Of a DNA stretch of 64,000 nucleotides, positions 38,399-47,590 are shown piece after piece. Numbering within the stretch: position 1 is the first letter of the stretch; the number at the start of each line of letters is the position of its first letter. The notes beneath the pieces are model-generated. The model saw nothing but the letters and a program-made list of their open reading frames with translations, was not told the origin of the DNA and made no database searches. The stretch is from Aestuariibius violaceus (lineage in GTDB: Bacteria; Pseudomonadota; Alphaproteobacteria; Rhodobacterales; Rhodobacteraceae): contig NZ_JBFONT020000002.1 of assembly GCF_040779325.2 (NCBI RefSeq), positions 62,001 through 126,000 on the forward strand, in the 5' to 3' direction. Both the position numbers and the translations under genes were made by a program.

Positions 38399-40399
38399 AT
38401 GTTCAAGAAGATCCTGATCGCGAACCGGGGCGAAATCGCCTGCCGGGTCATCAAGACTGCCCGCAAGATGGGGATTGCCACGGTCGCCGTCTATTCCGAT
38501 GCGGACCGCACTGCGCTGCATGTGAAGATGGCGGATGAGGCGGTGCATATCGGTCCGCCGCCGGCGAACCAGTCGTACATCGTGATCGACAGGATCCTTG
38601 AGGCGATCCGCAGGACCGGCGCGGAGGCGGTGCATCCGGGATATGGGTTCCTGAGCGAGAACAAGGAGTTTGCCGAGGCGCTTGAGAAAGAGGGGGTCGC
38701 CTTCATCGGCCCGCCCGCGGGCGCGATCGAGAAGATGGGGGACAAGATCACCTCGAAGAAGATCGCGGCGGAGGCGGGGGTTTCGACCGTGCCGGGCCAT
38801 ATGGGGCTGATCGAGGATGCGGACGAGGCGATCCGGATCTCGGGTCAGATCGGCTATCCGGTGATGCTGAAGGCGAGCGCCGGCGGTGGCGGCAAGGGGA
38901 TGCGCATCGCCTGGGACGAGAGCGACGTGCGCGAGGGGTTTCAGGCGTCGAAGAACGAGGCCGCGGCGAGTTTCGGTGACGACCGGATGTTCATCGAGAA
39001 GTTCGTCACCCAGCCGCGGCATATCGAGATCCAGGTGCTGTCGGACGGGCAGGGGACGACGCTCTACCTTGGCGAGCGGGAATGTTCGATCCAGCGGCGA
39101 AACCAGAAGGTGATCGAGGAGGCGCCGTCGCCGTTCCTCGACGAGGCGACGCGCAAGGCCATGGGAGAGCAGGCCTGCGCGCTGGCCGATGCGGTCGGCT
39201 ATCGCAGTGCGGGGACGGTGGAGTTCATCGTCGACGGGGAGCGGAACTTCTACTTTTTGGAGATGAACACCCGCCTGCAGGTGGAGCATCCGGTGACGGA
39301 GCTGATCACCGGCATCGATCTGGTGGAGCAGATGATCCGGGTGGCGGCCGGGGAAAAGCTGTCCTTCGGGCAGGCGGACGTCCGGCTGAATGGCTGGGCC
39401 ATCGAATCGCGGCTTTATGCGGAGGATCCCTATCGCAACTTCCTGCCGTCGATCGGGCGGCTGACGCGGTATCGCCCGCCCGAGGAGGTGGCGTTCGAGG
39501 ACCGCGTGGTGCGCAACGATACCGGCGTGTTCGAGGGTGGCGAGATCTCGATGTATTACGACCCGATGATCGCGAAGCTGTGTACCTGGGCGCCGAGCCG
39601 TGCGGCGGCGATCGAGGAGATGCGCGTGGCGCTTGATGCGTTCGAGGTCGAGGGGATCGGGCATAACCTGCCGTTCCTGTCGGCGGTGATGGATCACCCG
39701 AAATTCGTCGCGGGCGAGATGACGACGGCGTTCATCGCGGAGGAGTTCCCGGATGGGTTCCAAGGCGTCGATTTGCCGGAGGAGGATCTGCGGCGGATCG
39801 CAGCCTCGGCGGCGGCGATGAATCGGGTGGCGGAGATCCGGCGGACTCGGGTGTCCGGCCGGCTGGGCAATCACGAGCGGAAGGTCGGGACGGACTGGGT
39901 GGTGCGGATCGACGGGCATGTCTGGCCGGTTGAGATCGACGCCGACCGGGAAGGGGCGACCGTGCGGTTCGAGGATGGTTCTGATCTGCGTGTCGCGAGT
40001 GACTGGACGCCGGGGGATACCTTGGCGCGGGTCGACGTGGACGGAGACCTGCTGGTCCTGAAGGTCGACAAGATCACCGGCGGGTTCAGGATGAGGTCGC
40101 GCGGGGCGGATCTGGACGTGAAGGTCCTGCATCCGCGGCAGAATGCGCTGATGGCGCATATGATCGAGAAGGTGCCGCCGGATACGTCGAAGATGCTGCT
40201 GTGCCCGATGCCGGGGCTGATCGTCAAAGTCGATGTGGGTGTGGGTGATGAGGTTCAGGAAGGGCAGGCGCTCTGCACCGTCGAGGCGATGAAGATGGAG
40301 AATATCCTGCGGGCGGAACGAACGAGCGTCGTCGCCAAGATCAACGCCGAGGCGGGCGACAGCCTGGCCGTCGACGACGTGATCATGGAATTCGAGTGA
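38399..40399 (+). CDS. pccA: Propionyl-CoA carboxylase alpha subunit (biotin carboxylase and biotin carrier)
   Basis: A 666-residue biotin-dependent subunit that carboxylates biotin with ATP and bicarbonate. The biotin carboxylase domain runs from MFKKILIANRGEIACRVIKT through the ATP-grasp loop KASAGGGGKGMRIAW and FLEMNTRLQVEHPVTE to about residue 450. A BT linker follows, and the carrier domain ends with EAMKMEN, where Lys632 is biotinylated. The carrier also contains CPMPGLIVKVDVGVGDEVQE. Full length. Its stop overlaps the GTG of the next gene. It works with PccB at 34658. Confidence 0.97.
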   Translation: MFKKILIANRGEIACRVIKTARKMGIATVAVYSDADRTALHVKMADEAVHIGPPPANQSYIVIDRILEAIRRTGAEAVHPGYGFLSENKEFAEALEKEGVAFIGPPAGAIEKMGDKITSKKIAAEAGVSTVPGHMGLIEDADEAIRISGQIGYPVMLKASAGGGGKGMRIAWDESDVREGFQASKNEAAASFGDDRMFIEKFVTQPRHIEIQVLSDGQGTTLYLGERECSIQRRNQKVIEEAPSPFLDEATRKAMGEQACALADAVGYRSAGTVEFIVDGERNFYFLEMNTRLQVEHPVTELITGIDLVEQMIRVAAGEKLSFGQADVRLNGWAIESRLYAEDPYRNFLPSIGRLTRYRPPEEVAFEDRVVRNDTGVFEGGEISMYYDPMIAKLCTWAPSRAAAIEEMRVALDAFEVEGIGHNLPFLSAVMDHPKFVAGEMTTAFIAEEFPDGFQGVDLPEEDLRRIAASAAAMNRVAEIRRTRVSGRLGNHERKVGTDWVVRIDGHVWPVEIDADREGATVRFEDGSDLRVASDWTPGDTLARVDVDGDLLVLKVDKITGGFRMRSRGADLDVKVLHPRQNALMAHMIEKVPPDTSKMLLCPMPGLIVKVDVGVGDEVQEGQALCTVEAMKMENILRAERTSVVAKINAEAGDSLAVDDVIMEFE

Positions 40400-41112
40400 G
40401 CACTCTGACGGCGATCTACACCTGGTTCGCGACGCTCGATCCACGGATCTGGCAGGCGGTCATCGCAGGCGTCTTCGTCGCGGGCGGCTGGATCGTGAAC
40501 GGGTCGCAGAACCGGCGTCGCAGCCTGCGGATGCGGCAGGAGCGGCTGCGCGACGTCCATCGCGCGCTCTTCGCCGAGATCGGCGCGAATCTGCAGACGC
40601 TCGGGACCGAGGAGGATCTGTGGGCGAGTTCCGCCGCGGTGGTGGAGCGGATGCGGAAGGGGGCCGTGCAGGGCGAGCCCTACTTGCCCTTTGTGGTGCG
40701 GGACCGGAAGGACGAGGTCTTTGCCTCGATCATCGGAGAGATCCATATCCTGCCGCGGACGACCATCGATGCGGTGGTGGCCTATTACGCGCAGCTTAAG
40801 GTGATCGCCGACGTGACCGAAGATCTGCGGGGGGAAAGCTTCGCCGCCCTGCCGGTCGAACGGCAGATCAAGCTATACGAGGATCTGACGGGAATGAAGG
40901 TGCTGGCGATTGCCTTTGGCAATCACGCCCTGCGGATGATCGACACCTATGCCAGGGACGGCAAACAGGCCGCGCAGGCACTGGATCAGGAGTTGAAGAA
41001 AGAGACGGTCGCGTTCGAGATAAAACGCCTGAAGGCGGCGAAAGCCCCTGAAGCGGAGCCTCAGGACACGCCTAGTATCCCTCAGGACGAGGGCCGGTCC
41101 GGCCCGTCGTGA
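40396..41112 (+). CDS. Membrane-anchored hypothetical protein coupled to pccA
   Basis: A 238-residue protein starting with a GTG that overlaps the pccA stop. An N-terminal membrane helix (IWQAVIAGVFVAGGWIVNG, residues ~18-36) is followed by a basic stretch (SQNRRRSLRMRQERLRDVHR). A mostly helical cytoplasmic region follows (LFAEIGANLQTLGTEEDLWA; TIDAVVAYYAQLKVIADV), with an acidic, proline-containing tail. No known domain is recognised. The overlap suggests it is made with PccA, but a role in the carboxylase is only inferred. Confidence 0.7.
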   Translation: MSTLTAIYTWFATLDPRIWQAVIAGVFVAGGWIVNGSQNRRRSLRMRQERLRDVHRALFAEIGANLQTLGTEEDLWASSAAVVERMRKGAVQGEPYLPFVVRDRKDEVFASIIGEIHILPRTTIDAVVAYYAQLKVIADVTEDLRGESFAALPVERQIKLYEDLTGMKVLAIAFGNHALRMIDTYARDGKQAAQALDQELKKETVAFEIKRLKAAKAPEAEPQDTPSIPQDEGRSGPS

Positions 41113-41221
41113 CGGGGATCGGGGTATATGGTAGCGGCTGGGGCGCCGGCTTTTGGCGATCTGACATGCGCTATCCTCCTGCCCTGAATATAGCAGCGGG
41201 CCGGTTACGGTTCAATGAAGA

Positions 41222-41719
41222 CTACTGGTTTGCATTGCGCCGATCGATGATTTCCTGCTCGCGGAGCGGCATCTTGTCGATCGAACGGGAGATCTCGCGC
41301 ACGTCCCAGGGGGCCGGTTTGCGCAGTTTCACGCCACCATCCTTGCCGACGATGACGAGCATGAAGCCCCGCGGGCGAAGCTGCTCGCGGAGCTGCGAGA
41401 AGGCCTCGGGATCGGTATCCGTCAGGACAACGACGTCGCGTTCGACAAGATCTTCCATCCGCGAAACGAGCAATTCGACCTGCCGTTGGAAGCGGGGATC
41501 ATTGGGCGTATCGGCGAAAACGACGATCGGGCGGGCGACCCAGAGGAAATCTTCGAGATTCACATCCGTTGCGTCGAAAACTACGGTAGGATCGGCCCGC
41601 CAGCTATCCACCGCCGTCAGGGCGACAGGCGTCTTGACCGCCTCCTGCGCGTACAGGGCGGTCGCTGTCAGTGCCGCGGCGACGAGGCCGACAAGGGTAC
41701 GGAACGGGGTTGGGGTCAT
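41222..41719 (-). CDS. DUF4174 secreted protein
   Basis: A 165-residue protein with a signal peptide (FRTLVGLVAAALTATALYAQ) and a thioredoxin-fold-like DUF4174 region. NLEDFLWVARPIVVFADTPN, RQVELLVSRMEDLVERDVVV and LRPRGFMLVIVGKDGGVKLR are recognisable, ending with RSIDKMPLREQEIIDRR. No CxxC is present. Its function is unknown. It is divergent from the mutase gene across about 123 bp; this neighbour pair is common in Rhodobacteraceae. The ATG at 41719 places the signal peptide correctly. Confidence 0.82.
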   Translation of the reverse strand: MTPTPFRTLVGLVAAALTATALYAQEAVKTPVALTAVDSWRADPTVVFDATDVNLEDFLWVARPIVVFADTPNDPRFQRQVELLVSRMEDLVERDVVVLTDTDPEAFSQLREQLRPRGFMLVIVGKDGGVKLRKPAPWDVREISRSIDKMPLREQEIIDRRNANQ

Positions 41720-41842
41720 GCTGTCTCCTGTTGCCCAAGATATAGTCTGGGCCGTGGGGATTGCGAAGAGGCCGCCGCAGGGCGCGCCGGACAAATTTAC
41801 GTTTGCATGTGCGAGGGCATGTGCGGATCGGAGGGCTTGAGG

Positions 41843-43984
41843 ATGGGACGCAAGGACGTTTGGGCAGAGATCGCGGCGAAAGAGCTCAAGGCGCGGTCGG
41901 TCGAGGATCTGACCTGGGAGACGCTGGAGGGCATCCCGGTGCAGCCGGTTTATACCGCCGACGATCTGGAAGGCGTCGACCATCTGGGCGCGGTTCCGGG
42001 GGAGGCGCCGTTTGTCCGCGGTGTGAAGGCCACGATGTATGCGGGCCGGCCCTGGACGATCCGGCAATATGCCGGGTTTTCGACCGCTGAGGAGTCGAAT
42101 GCCTTCTATCGCAAGGCTTTGGCGGCCGGGCAGCAGGGCGTTTCGGTGGCCTTCGATCTGGCGACGCATCGGGGCTATGACAGCGATCATCCGCGGGTCG
42201 ACGGCGATGTGGGCAAGGCGGGTGTGGCGATCGACTCGGTCGAGGATATGAAGATCCTCTTCGATGGCATTCCTTTGGACGAGGTCAGCGTCTCGATGAC
42301 GATGAACGGGGCGGTGATCCCGGTTCTGGCGTCCTTCATCGTGGCGGGTGAGGAGCAGGGGGTCGACCGGTCGGCGCTGTCAGGCACGATCCAGAACGAT
42401 ATCCTGAAGGAGTTCATGGTGCGGAACACCTATGTGTATCCGCCGGAGCCGTCGATGCGGATCGTGGCCGATATCATCGACTATACGAGCCGCGAGATGC
42501 CGAAGTTCAATTCGATCTCGATCAGCGGCTACCACATGCAGGAGGCTGGGGCGAACCTGGTGCAGGAGCTGGCCTTCACGCTGGCCGACGGGCGGGAATA
42601 TGTCCGGGCTGCGATTGCGCGGGGGATGGATGTCGACAAGTTCGCCGGGCGCCTGTCGTTCTTCTTCGCGATCGGAATGAACTTCTTCATGGAGGCGGCG
42701 AAGCTGCGCGCGGCGCGGCTTTTGTGGTACCGGATCATGGAGGAATTCTCGCCGAAGACCCCCCGATCGATGATGCTGCGCACCCATTGCCAGACCTCAG
42801 GGGTGAGCCTGCAGGAGCAGGATCCCTACAACAACGTCGTGCGGACCGCGTTCGAGGCGATGAGCGCGGTGCTGGGCGGGACGCAGTCGCTGCATACGAA
42901 CTCTTTCGACGAGGCGATTGCCTTGCCGACGGAATTTTCCAGCCGGATCGCGCGGAACACCCAGCTGATCCTGCAGGAGGAGACGGGGGTGACCAATGTG
43001 GTCGATCCGCTGGCGGGGTCCTACTACGTCGAGAAACTGACCCACGATCTGGCCGAGGCGGCGTGGGCGCTGATCGGCGAGGTCGAGGAGATGGGCGGGA
43101 TGACCAAGGCCGTCGCCTCTGGCATGCCGAAGCTCAGGATCGAGGAGACCGCGGCGCGGCGGCAGGCGATGATCGACCGGGGCGAGGAAGTGATCGTGGG
43201 TGTCAACAAGTACCGGCTGGCGAAGGAAGACGACATCGACATCCTCGATATTGACAACGCAAAGGTGCGGGCGTCCCAGGTGGCGCGGCTGGAGCGGATC
43301 CGGGGCAGCCGGGATCAGGCGGCGTGCGATGCGGCCTTGGCGGCACTGAAAGAGGCGGCTGCGGGCGACGGCAACCTGCTGGACGCGGCGGTCGAGGCGG
43401 CGCGGGCGCGGGCGACGGTCGGCGAGATTTCGGATGCGATGGAGGCGGTCTTTGGTCGCCACAGGGCGGAGGTGAAGACATTGGCGGGAGTTTATGGCGC
43501 GGCCTATGAGGGCGACGAAGGGTTCGCCGAGATCCAGAAATCAGTCGAGGCCTTTGCCGAGGCCGAAGGGCGCCGACCCCGGATGCTGGTCGTCAAGATG
43601 GGCCAGGACGGGCATGACCGCGGCGCGAAGGTGATCGCGACGGCCTTCGCCGATATCGGGTTCGATGTGGATGTGGGGCCTCTGTTCCAGACGCCGGACG
43701 AGGCGGCGCAGGATGCCGTCGATAACGATGTGCATGTCGTCGGCATCTCGTCGCAGGCGGCGGGGCACAAGACGCTGGCGCCCAAACTTGTCGAGGCGCT
43801 GAGGGCGCAGGGCGCGGGCGATATCCTGGTGATCTGCGGCGGGGTGATCCCGCAGCAGGATTACCAGTTCCTCTACGATGCCGGGGTGAAGGCGATCTTC
43901 GGGCCGGGAACGAATATCCCCGAGGCGGCGCAGAACATCCTGCAGCTGATCCGGGAGGCGCGGACGCAGGAGGCGGCGGAGTAG
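41843..43984 (+). CDS. mcmA: Methylmalonyl-CoA mutase, B12-dependent
   Basis: A 713-residue single-chain mutase that isomerises (R)-methylmalonyl-CoA to succinyl-CoA. The catalytic TIM barrel contains YAGRPWTIRQYAGFSTAEES, DLATHRGYDSDHPRVDGDVG, SMTMNGAVIPVLA, CQTSGVSLQEQDPYNN and VDPLAGSYYVE. The C-terminal cobalamin domain has the DxHxxG motif in KMGQDGHDRGAKVIA (His near residue 590) and ICGGVIPQQDY. GGAGGG lies before the ATG at 41843. With PccA/PccB it completes propionyl-CoA entry into the TCA cycle; the epimerase is not in the window. Confidence 0.97.
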   Translation: MGRKDVWAEIAAKELKARSVEDLTWETLEGIPVQPVYTADDLEGVDHLGAVPGEAPFVRGVKATMYAGRPWTIRQYAGFSTAEESNAFYRKALAAGQQGVSVAFDLATHRGYDSDHPRVDGDVGKAGVAIDSVEDMKILFDGIPLDEVSVSMTMNGAVIPVLASFIVAGEEQGVDRSALSGTIQNDILKEFMVRNTYVYPPEPSMRIVADIIDYTSREMPKFNSISISGYHMQEAGANLVQELAFTLADGREYVRAAIARGMDVDKFAGRLSFFFAIGMNFFMEAAKLRAARLLWYRIMEEFSPKTPRSMMLRTHCQTSGVSLQEQDPYNNVVRTAFEAMSAVLGGTQSLHTNSFDEAIALPTEFSSRIARNTQLILQEETGVTNVVDPLAGSYYVEKLTHDLAEAAWALIGEVEEMGGMTKAVASGMPKLRIEETAARRQAMIDRGEEVIVGVNKYRLAKEDDIDILDIDNAKVRASQVARLERIRGSRDQAACDAALAALKEAAAGDGNLLDAAVEAARARATVGEISDAMEAVFGRHRAEVKTLAGVYGAAYEGDEGFAEIQKSVEAFAEAEGRRPRMLVVKMGQDGHDRGAKVIATAFADIGFDVDVGPLFQTPDEAAQDAVDNDVHVVGISSQAAGHKTLAPKLVEALRAQGAGDILVICGGVIPQQDYQFLYDAGVKAIFGPGTNIPEAAQNILQLIREARTQEAAE

Positions 43985-44056
43985 CGCAGGGCCTCATCGT
44001 TTTCTGCACGTTCGACTGCTTCACCTTCGGAGCGGATACCGGATAGGCTAGATCGC

Positions 44057-44737
44057 ATGTCGATCTGGAGCCGGATTCTGGAAGCCCTGTCGGCCCTGCG
44101 CGCAGGCGAGGGTCTGTCGGCGCTGTTTGACCGGTTCCGCACGCCGCCGGAGCGGTCGGTGGCGTTCACCATTGCTGTCATCGCGCTTGGGGCGAAGATG
44201 GCGAAAGCCGATGGCCTTGTGACGCGGGACGAGGTGACGGCGTTCCGCGAGGTCTTTCACATCGGTGCCGAGGACGAGGCGGGGGCTGCGCGGGTCTTCG
44301 ATTTGGCCCGCAAGGATGTCGCTGGGTTCGAGGATTATGCCAAGCGCATCCGGGGGATGTTCGAGGGCGGCGAGGACGCTCTGGTGGATCTGGTGGAAGG
44401 GCTTTTCCACATCGCAATGGCCGATGGGGAGTATCATCCGCACGAAGACGCGTTTCTGGAACGGGTCGCGGATATCTTCGAGATCGGGGATCCCTGTTTC
44501 CGGCGGTTGAAGGCGCGGTTCGTGCCGGATGCGGAGCCGGACCCCTGGGATGTCTTGGGCCTCGATCACGCCGCTTCCGTCGATGAGGCACGGGCGGCCT
44601 GGCGAGCGCTGGTGCGGGAAACGCATCCGGATGCGATGGTGGCCCGCGGGGTGCCGGAAGAGGCGGTGAAGCTGGCCGAGAAGCGGATGATCGCGATCAA
44701 CCGCGCGTGGGAGGCGATCTCGGAAGGGCGCGTATGA
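44057..44737 (+). CDS. djlA: DjlA-like co-chaperone (TerB and DnaJ domains)
   Basis: A 226-residue protein. Residues ~30-140 form a TerB-like helical domain (VIALGAKMAKADGLVTRDEV; LFHIAMADGEYHPHEDAFLE). Residues ~160-226 form a J domain (DPWDVLGLDHAASVDEARAA; the HPD is intact in RETHPDAM). It would stimulate DnaK. Unlike E. coli DjlA it has no evident N-terminal membrane helix. Its stop overlaps the start of the next gene as ATGA, so the two are coupled. Confidence 0.9.
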   Translation: MSIWSRILEALSALRAGEGLSALFDRFRTPPERSVAFTIAVIALGAKMAKADGLVTRDEVTAFREVFHIGAEDEAGAARVFDLARKDVAGFEDYAKRIRGMFEGGEDALVDLVEGLFHIAMADGEYHPHEDAFLERVADIFEIGDPCFRRLKARFVPDAEPDPWDVLGLDHAASVDEARAAWRALVRETHPDAMVARGVPEEAVKLAEKRMIAINRAWEAISEGRV

Positions 44738-45774
44738 GGATCGCGACTTACAACGTCGAGTGGTTCTCGTTTCTCTTTGATACGGACGGGACGCCGTTTG
44801 ATGACGGCGAGTGGTCCAAGCGGCACGACGTGACGCGGGCGCAGCAGTTGGCTGCGGTGGGACGGGTGTTTCAGGAGATGGACGCCGATGCGGTGATGGT
44901 GATCGAGGCGCCGCATACCTCGAAACGGCGGTCTGGGACGGTCGCCATCGAGGGGTTCGCCGAGCGTTTCAGGCTGAGGGCGCGGAAGGCGTTGAGCGGG
45001 TTCTTCAATGAAACGCGGCAGGAGATCACGCTGCTTTATGACCCTGGCCGGGCCGTGGCGGAGCATGATCCGAAGGGCCGGATCACCGGCAAGGACGGGG
45101 CGGAGGGCGCGCCGCGCTTCGACGGGGTGCTGCGCTATGACCTCGATATCGATGCGGCGCCGGAGAAAGTGGTGTTCTCGAAGCCACCGCTTGAGGTGGC
45201 GTTCCTGCCAGTGGACGGCCCGATGCTGCGGCTGATCGGGGTTCATGCCAAATCGAAGGCGCCGCACGGGGCGGTGACGCTGGACGAGATCATGGCGGTG
45301 TCGATCGCGAACCGGCGCAAGCAGCTGGCCCAGTGCGTCTGGATCCGGCGGCGGGTGGAAGAGCATATGGAGGGCGGCGAGCCGGTGATCGTTCTGGGCG
45401 ACTTCAATGACGGACCGGGGCTGGACGAATACGAGCAGCTTTTCGGGCGGTCGGGGGTCGAGATCGTGCTGGGCGAAGGGGATGGCGTGCGGATGATGGA
45501 GCCGCACGCGAAACGTGCCTTGAGCCGGAGGCTCAGCGCTATGCCGACAACCGCCCGGTTCTGGATCTCGAGCGAGCAGCGGTATCTGTCTGCTCTTATC
45601 GACTACGTCATGCTCTCGCCGGATCTGCGCGCCCATCATCCGCGCTGGCGCATCTGGCATCCCTTCGATGATCCGGTCTGTTTCCAAGACCCGGAATTGA
45701 GCCATGCGCTGCTGACAGCGTCAGACCACTTTCCTGTCTCCGTGGACCTCGATTGGACTGTCGTAGGATCTTGA
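44734..45774 (+). CDS. Endonuclease/exonuclease/phosphatase-family protein
   Basis: A 346-residue EEP-fold hydrolase. MRIATYNVEWFSFLFD gives the N-terminal Asn/Glu, and GVHAKSKAP and VIVLGDFNDGPG (Asp-Asn) provide the central metal site. ASDHFPVSVDL ends with the catalytic Asp-His pair. Substrates in this superfamily include nucleic acids, phospholipids and inositol phosphates; none can be chosen here. The ATG at 44734 is fixed by the overlap with djlA. No signal peptide is seen. Confidence 0.87.
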   Translation: MRIATYNVEWFSFLFDTDGTPFDDGEWSKRHDVTRAQQLAAVGRVFQEMDADAVMVIEAPHTSKRRSGTVAIEGFAERFRLRARKALSGFFNETRQEITLLYDPGRAVAEHDPKGRITGKDGAEGAPRFDGVLRYDLDIDAAPEKVVFSKPPLEVAFLPVDGPMLRLIGVHAKSKAPHGAVTLDEIMAVSIANRRKQLAQCVWIRRRVEEHMEGGEPVIVLGDFNDGPGLDEYEQLFGRSGVEIVLGEGDGVRMMEPHAKRALSRRLSAMPTTARFWISSEQRYLSALIDYVMLSPDLRAHHPRWRIWHPFDDPVCFQDPELSHALLTASDHFPVSVDLDWTVVGS

Positions 45775-45810
45775 TTTGGGATTTGCCGCCAGATCGCTTA
45801 TATTGAAGCC

Positions 45811-46179
45811 ATGAAACAGTTCATCGCTGCCATGTTTGCCGTTGGCCTTGCCGCCGTTCCGATGACCCTCCCTGCTCAGGACGCGGAGCCCGAGGATGAG
45901 GGCGGGTTCAGCCTCATGGAAGAAGGGGCGCAGCTGTTTTTCCGCGGTCTGCGTCAGCAGATGGAGCCTGCCCTGGACGAGCTTGAGGGGCTGAGCCGCG
46001 ATATTGGTCCGCAGATGCGGGAGCTGATGTCCGAGATGGGTCCTGCCTTGGCTGATCTGATGTCGCGGATCGACGACATGCGGAATTACGGCCCGCCAGA
46101 GATCCTGCCGAACGGCGATATCCTGATCCCGCGGAAACCGGAGGCGCCTGAGTTGAACCTGGATGGGATCGAGATCTAG
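45811..46179 (+). CDS. Secreted acidic hypothetical protein
   Basis: A 122-residue protein with a signal peptide (MKQFIAAMFAVGLAAVPMTL, cleavage near PAQ). The acidic mature part has a helical segment with regular hydrophobic spacing (LFFRGLRQQMEPALDELEGL; LMSEMGPALADLMSRIDDM) and a tail PPEILPNGDILIPRKPEAPE. Rhodobacteraceae homologues are sometimes named AAA+ family ATPase, but no Walker motif is present, so that name is unfounded. It is probably periplasmic; its role is unknown. Confidence 0.75.
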   Translation: MKQFIAAMFAVGLAAVPMTLPAQDAEPEDEGGFSLMEEGAQLFFRGLRQQMEPALDELEGLSRDIGPQMRELMSEMGPALADLMSRIDDMRNYGPPEILPNGDILIPRKPEAPELNLDGIEI

Positions 46180-46196
46180 GGCCGGTCTCGCCGCTC

Positions 46197-46604
46197 ATGA
46201 AGACAACGCTTTTCGAGGTCTCGACACGCGGGCAGGGGCTTTACGAGATCACGCATCAGGTTGCCGATTGGGTCGCCGGGGATGGTGTCTTGACGCTGTT
46301 CGTGCGGCACACCTCCTGCTCTCTGCTCATTCAGGAGAACGCCGATCCTGAGGTTCAGACAGACCTAAAGGCGTTTTTCGCGCGGCTTGTCCCGCCCACC
46401 ACTGATCCGTCGATGTCCTATCTGACCCACACCTATGAGGGCCCTGACGATATGCCCGCGCATATCAAGGCGGCGCTTCTTCCCGTCTCGTTGCAGATCC
46501 CCGTGATTGATGGGCGCATGGCGTTGGGCACCTGGCAAGGGATCTATCTGTTCGAGCATCGCGACGCGCCGAAGCGGCGGGAGATCGTCGCGATGCTTGG
46601 CTGA
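46197..46604 (+). CDS. yjbQ: YjbQ family (UPF0047) protein
   Basis: A 135-residue protein of the YjbQ/UPF0047 family. FVRHTSCSLLIQENADPEVQ, HTYEGPDDMPAHIKAALLPV and LGTWQGIYLFEHRDAP carry the conserved His/Asp metal cluster. Members show weak thiamine-phosphate synthase activity in E. coli, hence the name secondary thiamine-phosphate synthase; the true role is debated. It follows the secreted acidic protein by 17 bp and is convergent with the dodecin gene, with two bases between the stops. Confidence 0.93.
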   Translation: MKTTLFEVSTRGQGLYEITHQVADWVAGDGVLTLFVRHTSCSLLIQENADPEVQTDLKAFFARLVPPTTDPSMSYLTHTYEGPDDMPAHIKAALLPVSLQIPVIDGRMALGTWQGIYLFEHRDAPKRREIVAMLG

Positions 46605-46606
46605 CG

Positions 46607-46813
46607 TCAGTCGTCTTCGAGGACGAAAGTGACCATCATGTTGACCTGATAGTGGTCGATCTTGCCGTTTGTGACCCGAACGGTCTGCTCCTTCACCCAG
46701 GCGCTTGTCACGTTGCGCAGGGTCTTGTTCGCGCGGTCGATGCCTTGGGTGACGGCGTCTTCGAAGCTGTTTGGCGACGTGGCAGAGATCTCGGTGACGC
46801 GGGCGATGCTCAT
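46607..46813 (-). CDS. Dodecin (flavin-storage protein)
   Basis: A 68-residue protein: SIARVTEISATSPNSFEDAV, TQGIDRANKTLRNVTSAWVK and then YQVNMMVTFVLED. This is the dodecin fold, which assembles into dodecamers that sequester riboflavin or FMN dimers. The ATG at 46813 is preceded by AAAGGAC. The open frame back to 46885 is not family-like. ribD, for riboflavin synthesis, lies 1.4 kb away on the other strand. Confidence 0.93.
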   Translation of the reverse strand: MSIARVTEISATSPNSFEDAVTQGIDRANKTLRNVTSAWVKEQTVRVTNGKIDHYQVNMMVTFVLEDD

Positions 46814-46918
46814 GGGACAGTCCTTTCGCTTGGACGGGCGGCAGACGGCCCGTCCGGTTGGCTTGAACTTTCCATGGTAGCACATCCAAGAGTGGGCGGC
46901 TTGACCGCTGTCATGGGC

Positions 46919-47590
46919 CTAGTTGTTGGGCATCAGGAAGACCTCGCGGATGCAGTTGCGCGGGTCGGCGTCCAGCGCGAGCATCGCGGCGTCGGCGACA
47001 TCCTCGGGCTTGAGCTTGTCGGGGCGGGGTTCGTCGAAGAAGGGCGTGTCGACCATGCCCGGCGCGATGACGGTGCAGCGGCCGCCCCATTCGCGGACCT
47101 CTTCGGCGAGGTTGCCCGCGTAGCCATGGATGAACCATTTGGTCGCACCGTAGATCGAGCCCTTGATGTGGCGGCGCCCGGCGGCGGACCCGGTGAAGAG
47201 GATGTGGCCCTTGGTCTTCTTGAGCTCCGGGATTGCGACGCGGGCGGTGAAGAGGGCGGCCATGATGTTGATATGGATCATCTGGTGCCATTCCTCGGGG
47301 TCGCCCTCGACCGTGCCCGGCTTGTCGAGGCCCTTGCCCGCATTGGCGAAGGCGGCGTCGAGCGCGCCGAATTTCTCGACGGTCTTGGCGACAGCATCAG
47401 ATTGAGCGTCGAGGTCGGTCGCATCGCCTGGCACTGCAAGAGCTTGATCGCCAATCTCGGAGGCGAGCGCGGTCAGCTTTTCTTCGCTTCGAGCCATGAG
47501 CGAGACATTCCAGCCAGAGCCGGCTGCGGCCCGTGCGGTGGCAGCGCCGATGCCCGAGGAGGCGCCGGTGATGAAGAGTGTCTTGGCCAT
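46919..47590 (-). CDS. SDR-family oxidoreductase
   Basis: A 223-residue short-chain dehydrogenase. The cofactor motif is FITGASSGIGAATARAAAGS, and NAG is in AAFANAGKGLD. The catalytic Ser-Tyr-Lys are in GHILFTGSAAGRRHIKGSIY and GATKW, and the C-terminal substrate loop includes IAPGMVDTPFFDEPRPDK. The Arg in the GARSEE-like position after strand 2 suggests NADPH. The substrate is unknown. The gene stands alone between dodecin and nrdR. Confidence 0.92.
   Translation of the reverse strand: MAKTLFITGASSGIGAATARAAAGSGWNVSLMARSEEKLTALASEIGDQALAVPGDATDLDAQSDAVAKTVEKFGALDAAFANAGKGLDKPGTVEGDPEEWHQMIHINIMAALFTARVAIPELKKTKGHILFTGSAAGRRHIKGSIYGATKWFIHGYAGNLAEEVREWGGRCTVIAPGMVDTPFFDEPRPDKLKPEDVADAAMLALDADPRNCIREVFLMPNN

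Noticed and set aside
37865..40444. An 859-codon minus-strand frame opposite pccA
   Set aside because: Length alone suggested a gene, but the composition is His/Arg/Asp/Pro-biased and it mirrors codon structure of pccA; no domains.
45811..46179. AAA+ ATPase, as similar proteins are sometimes named
   Set aside because: No Walker A or B motif; it is a small secreted acidic protein.
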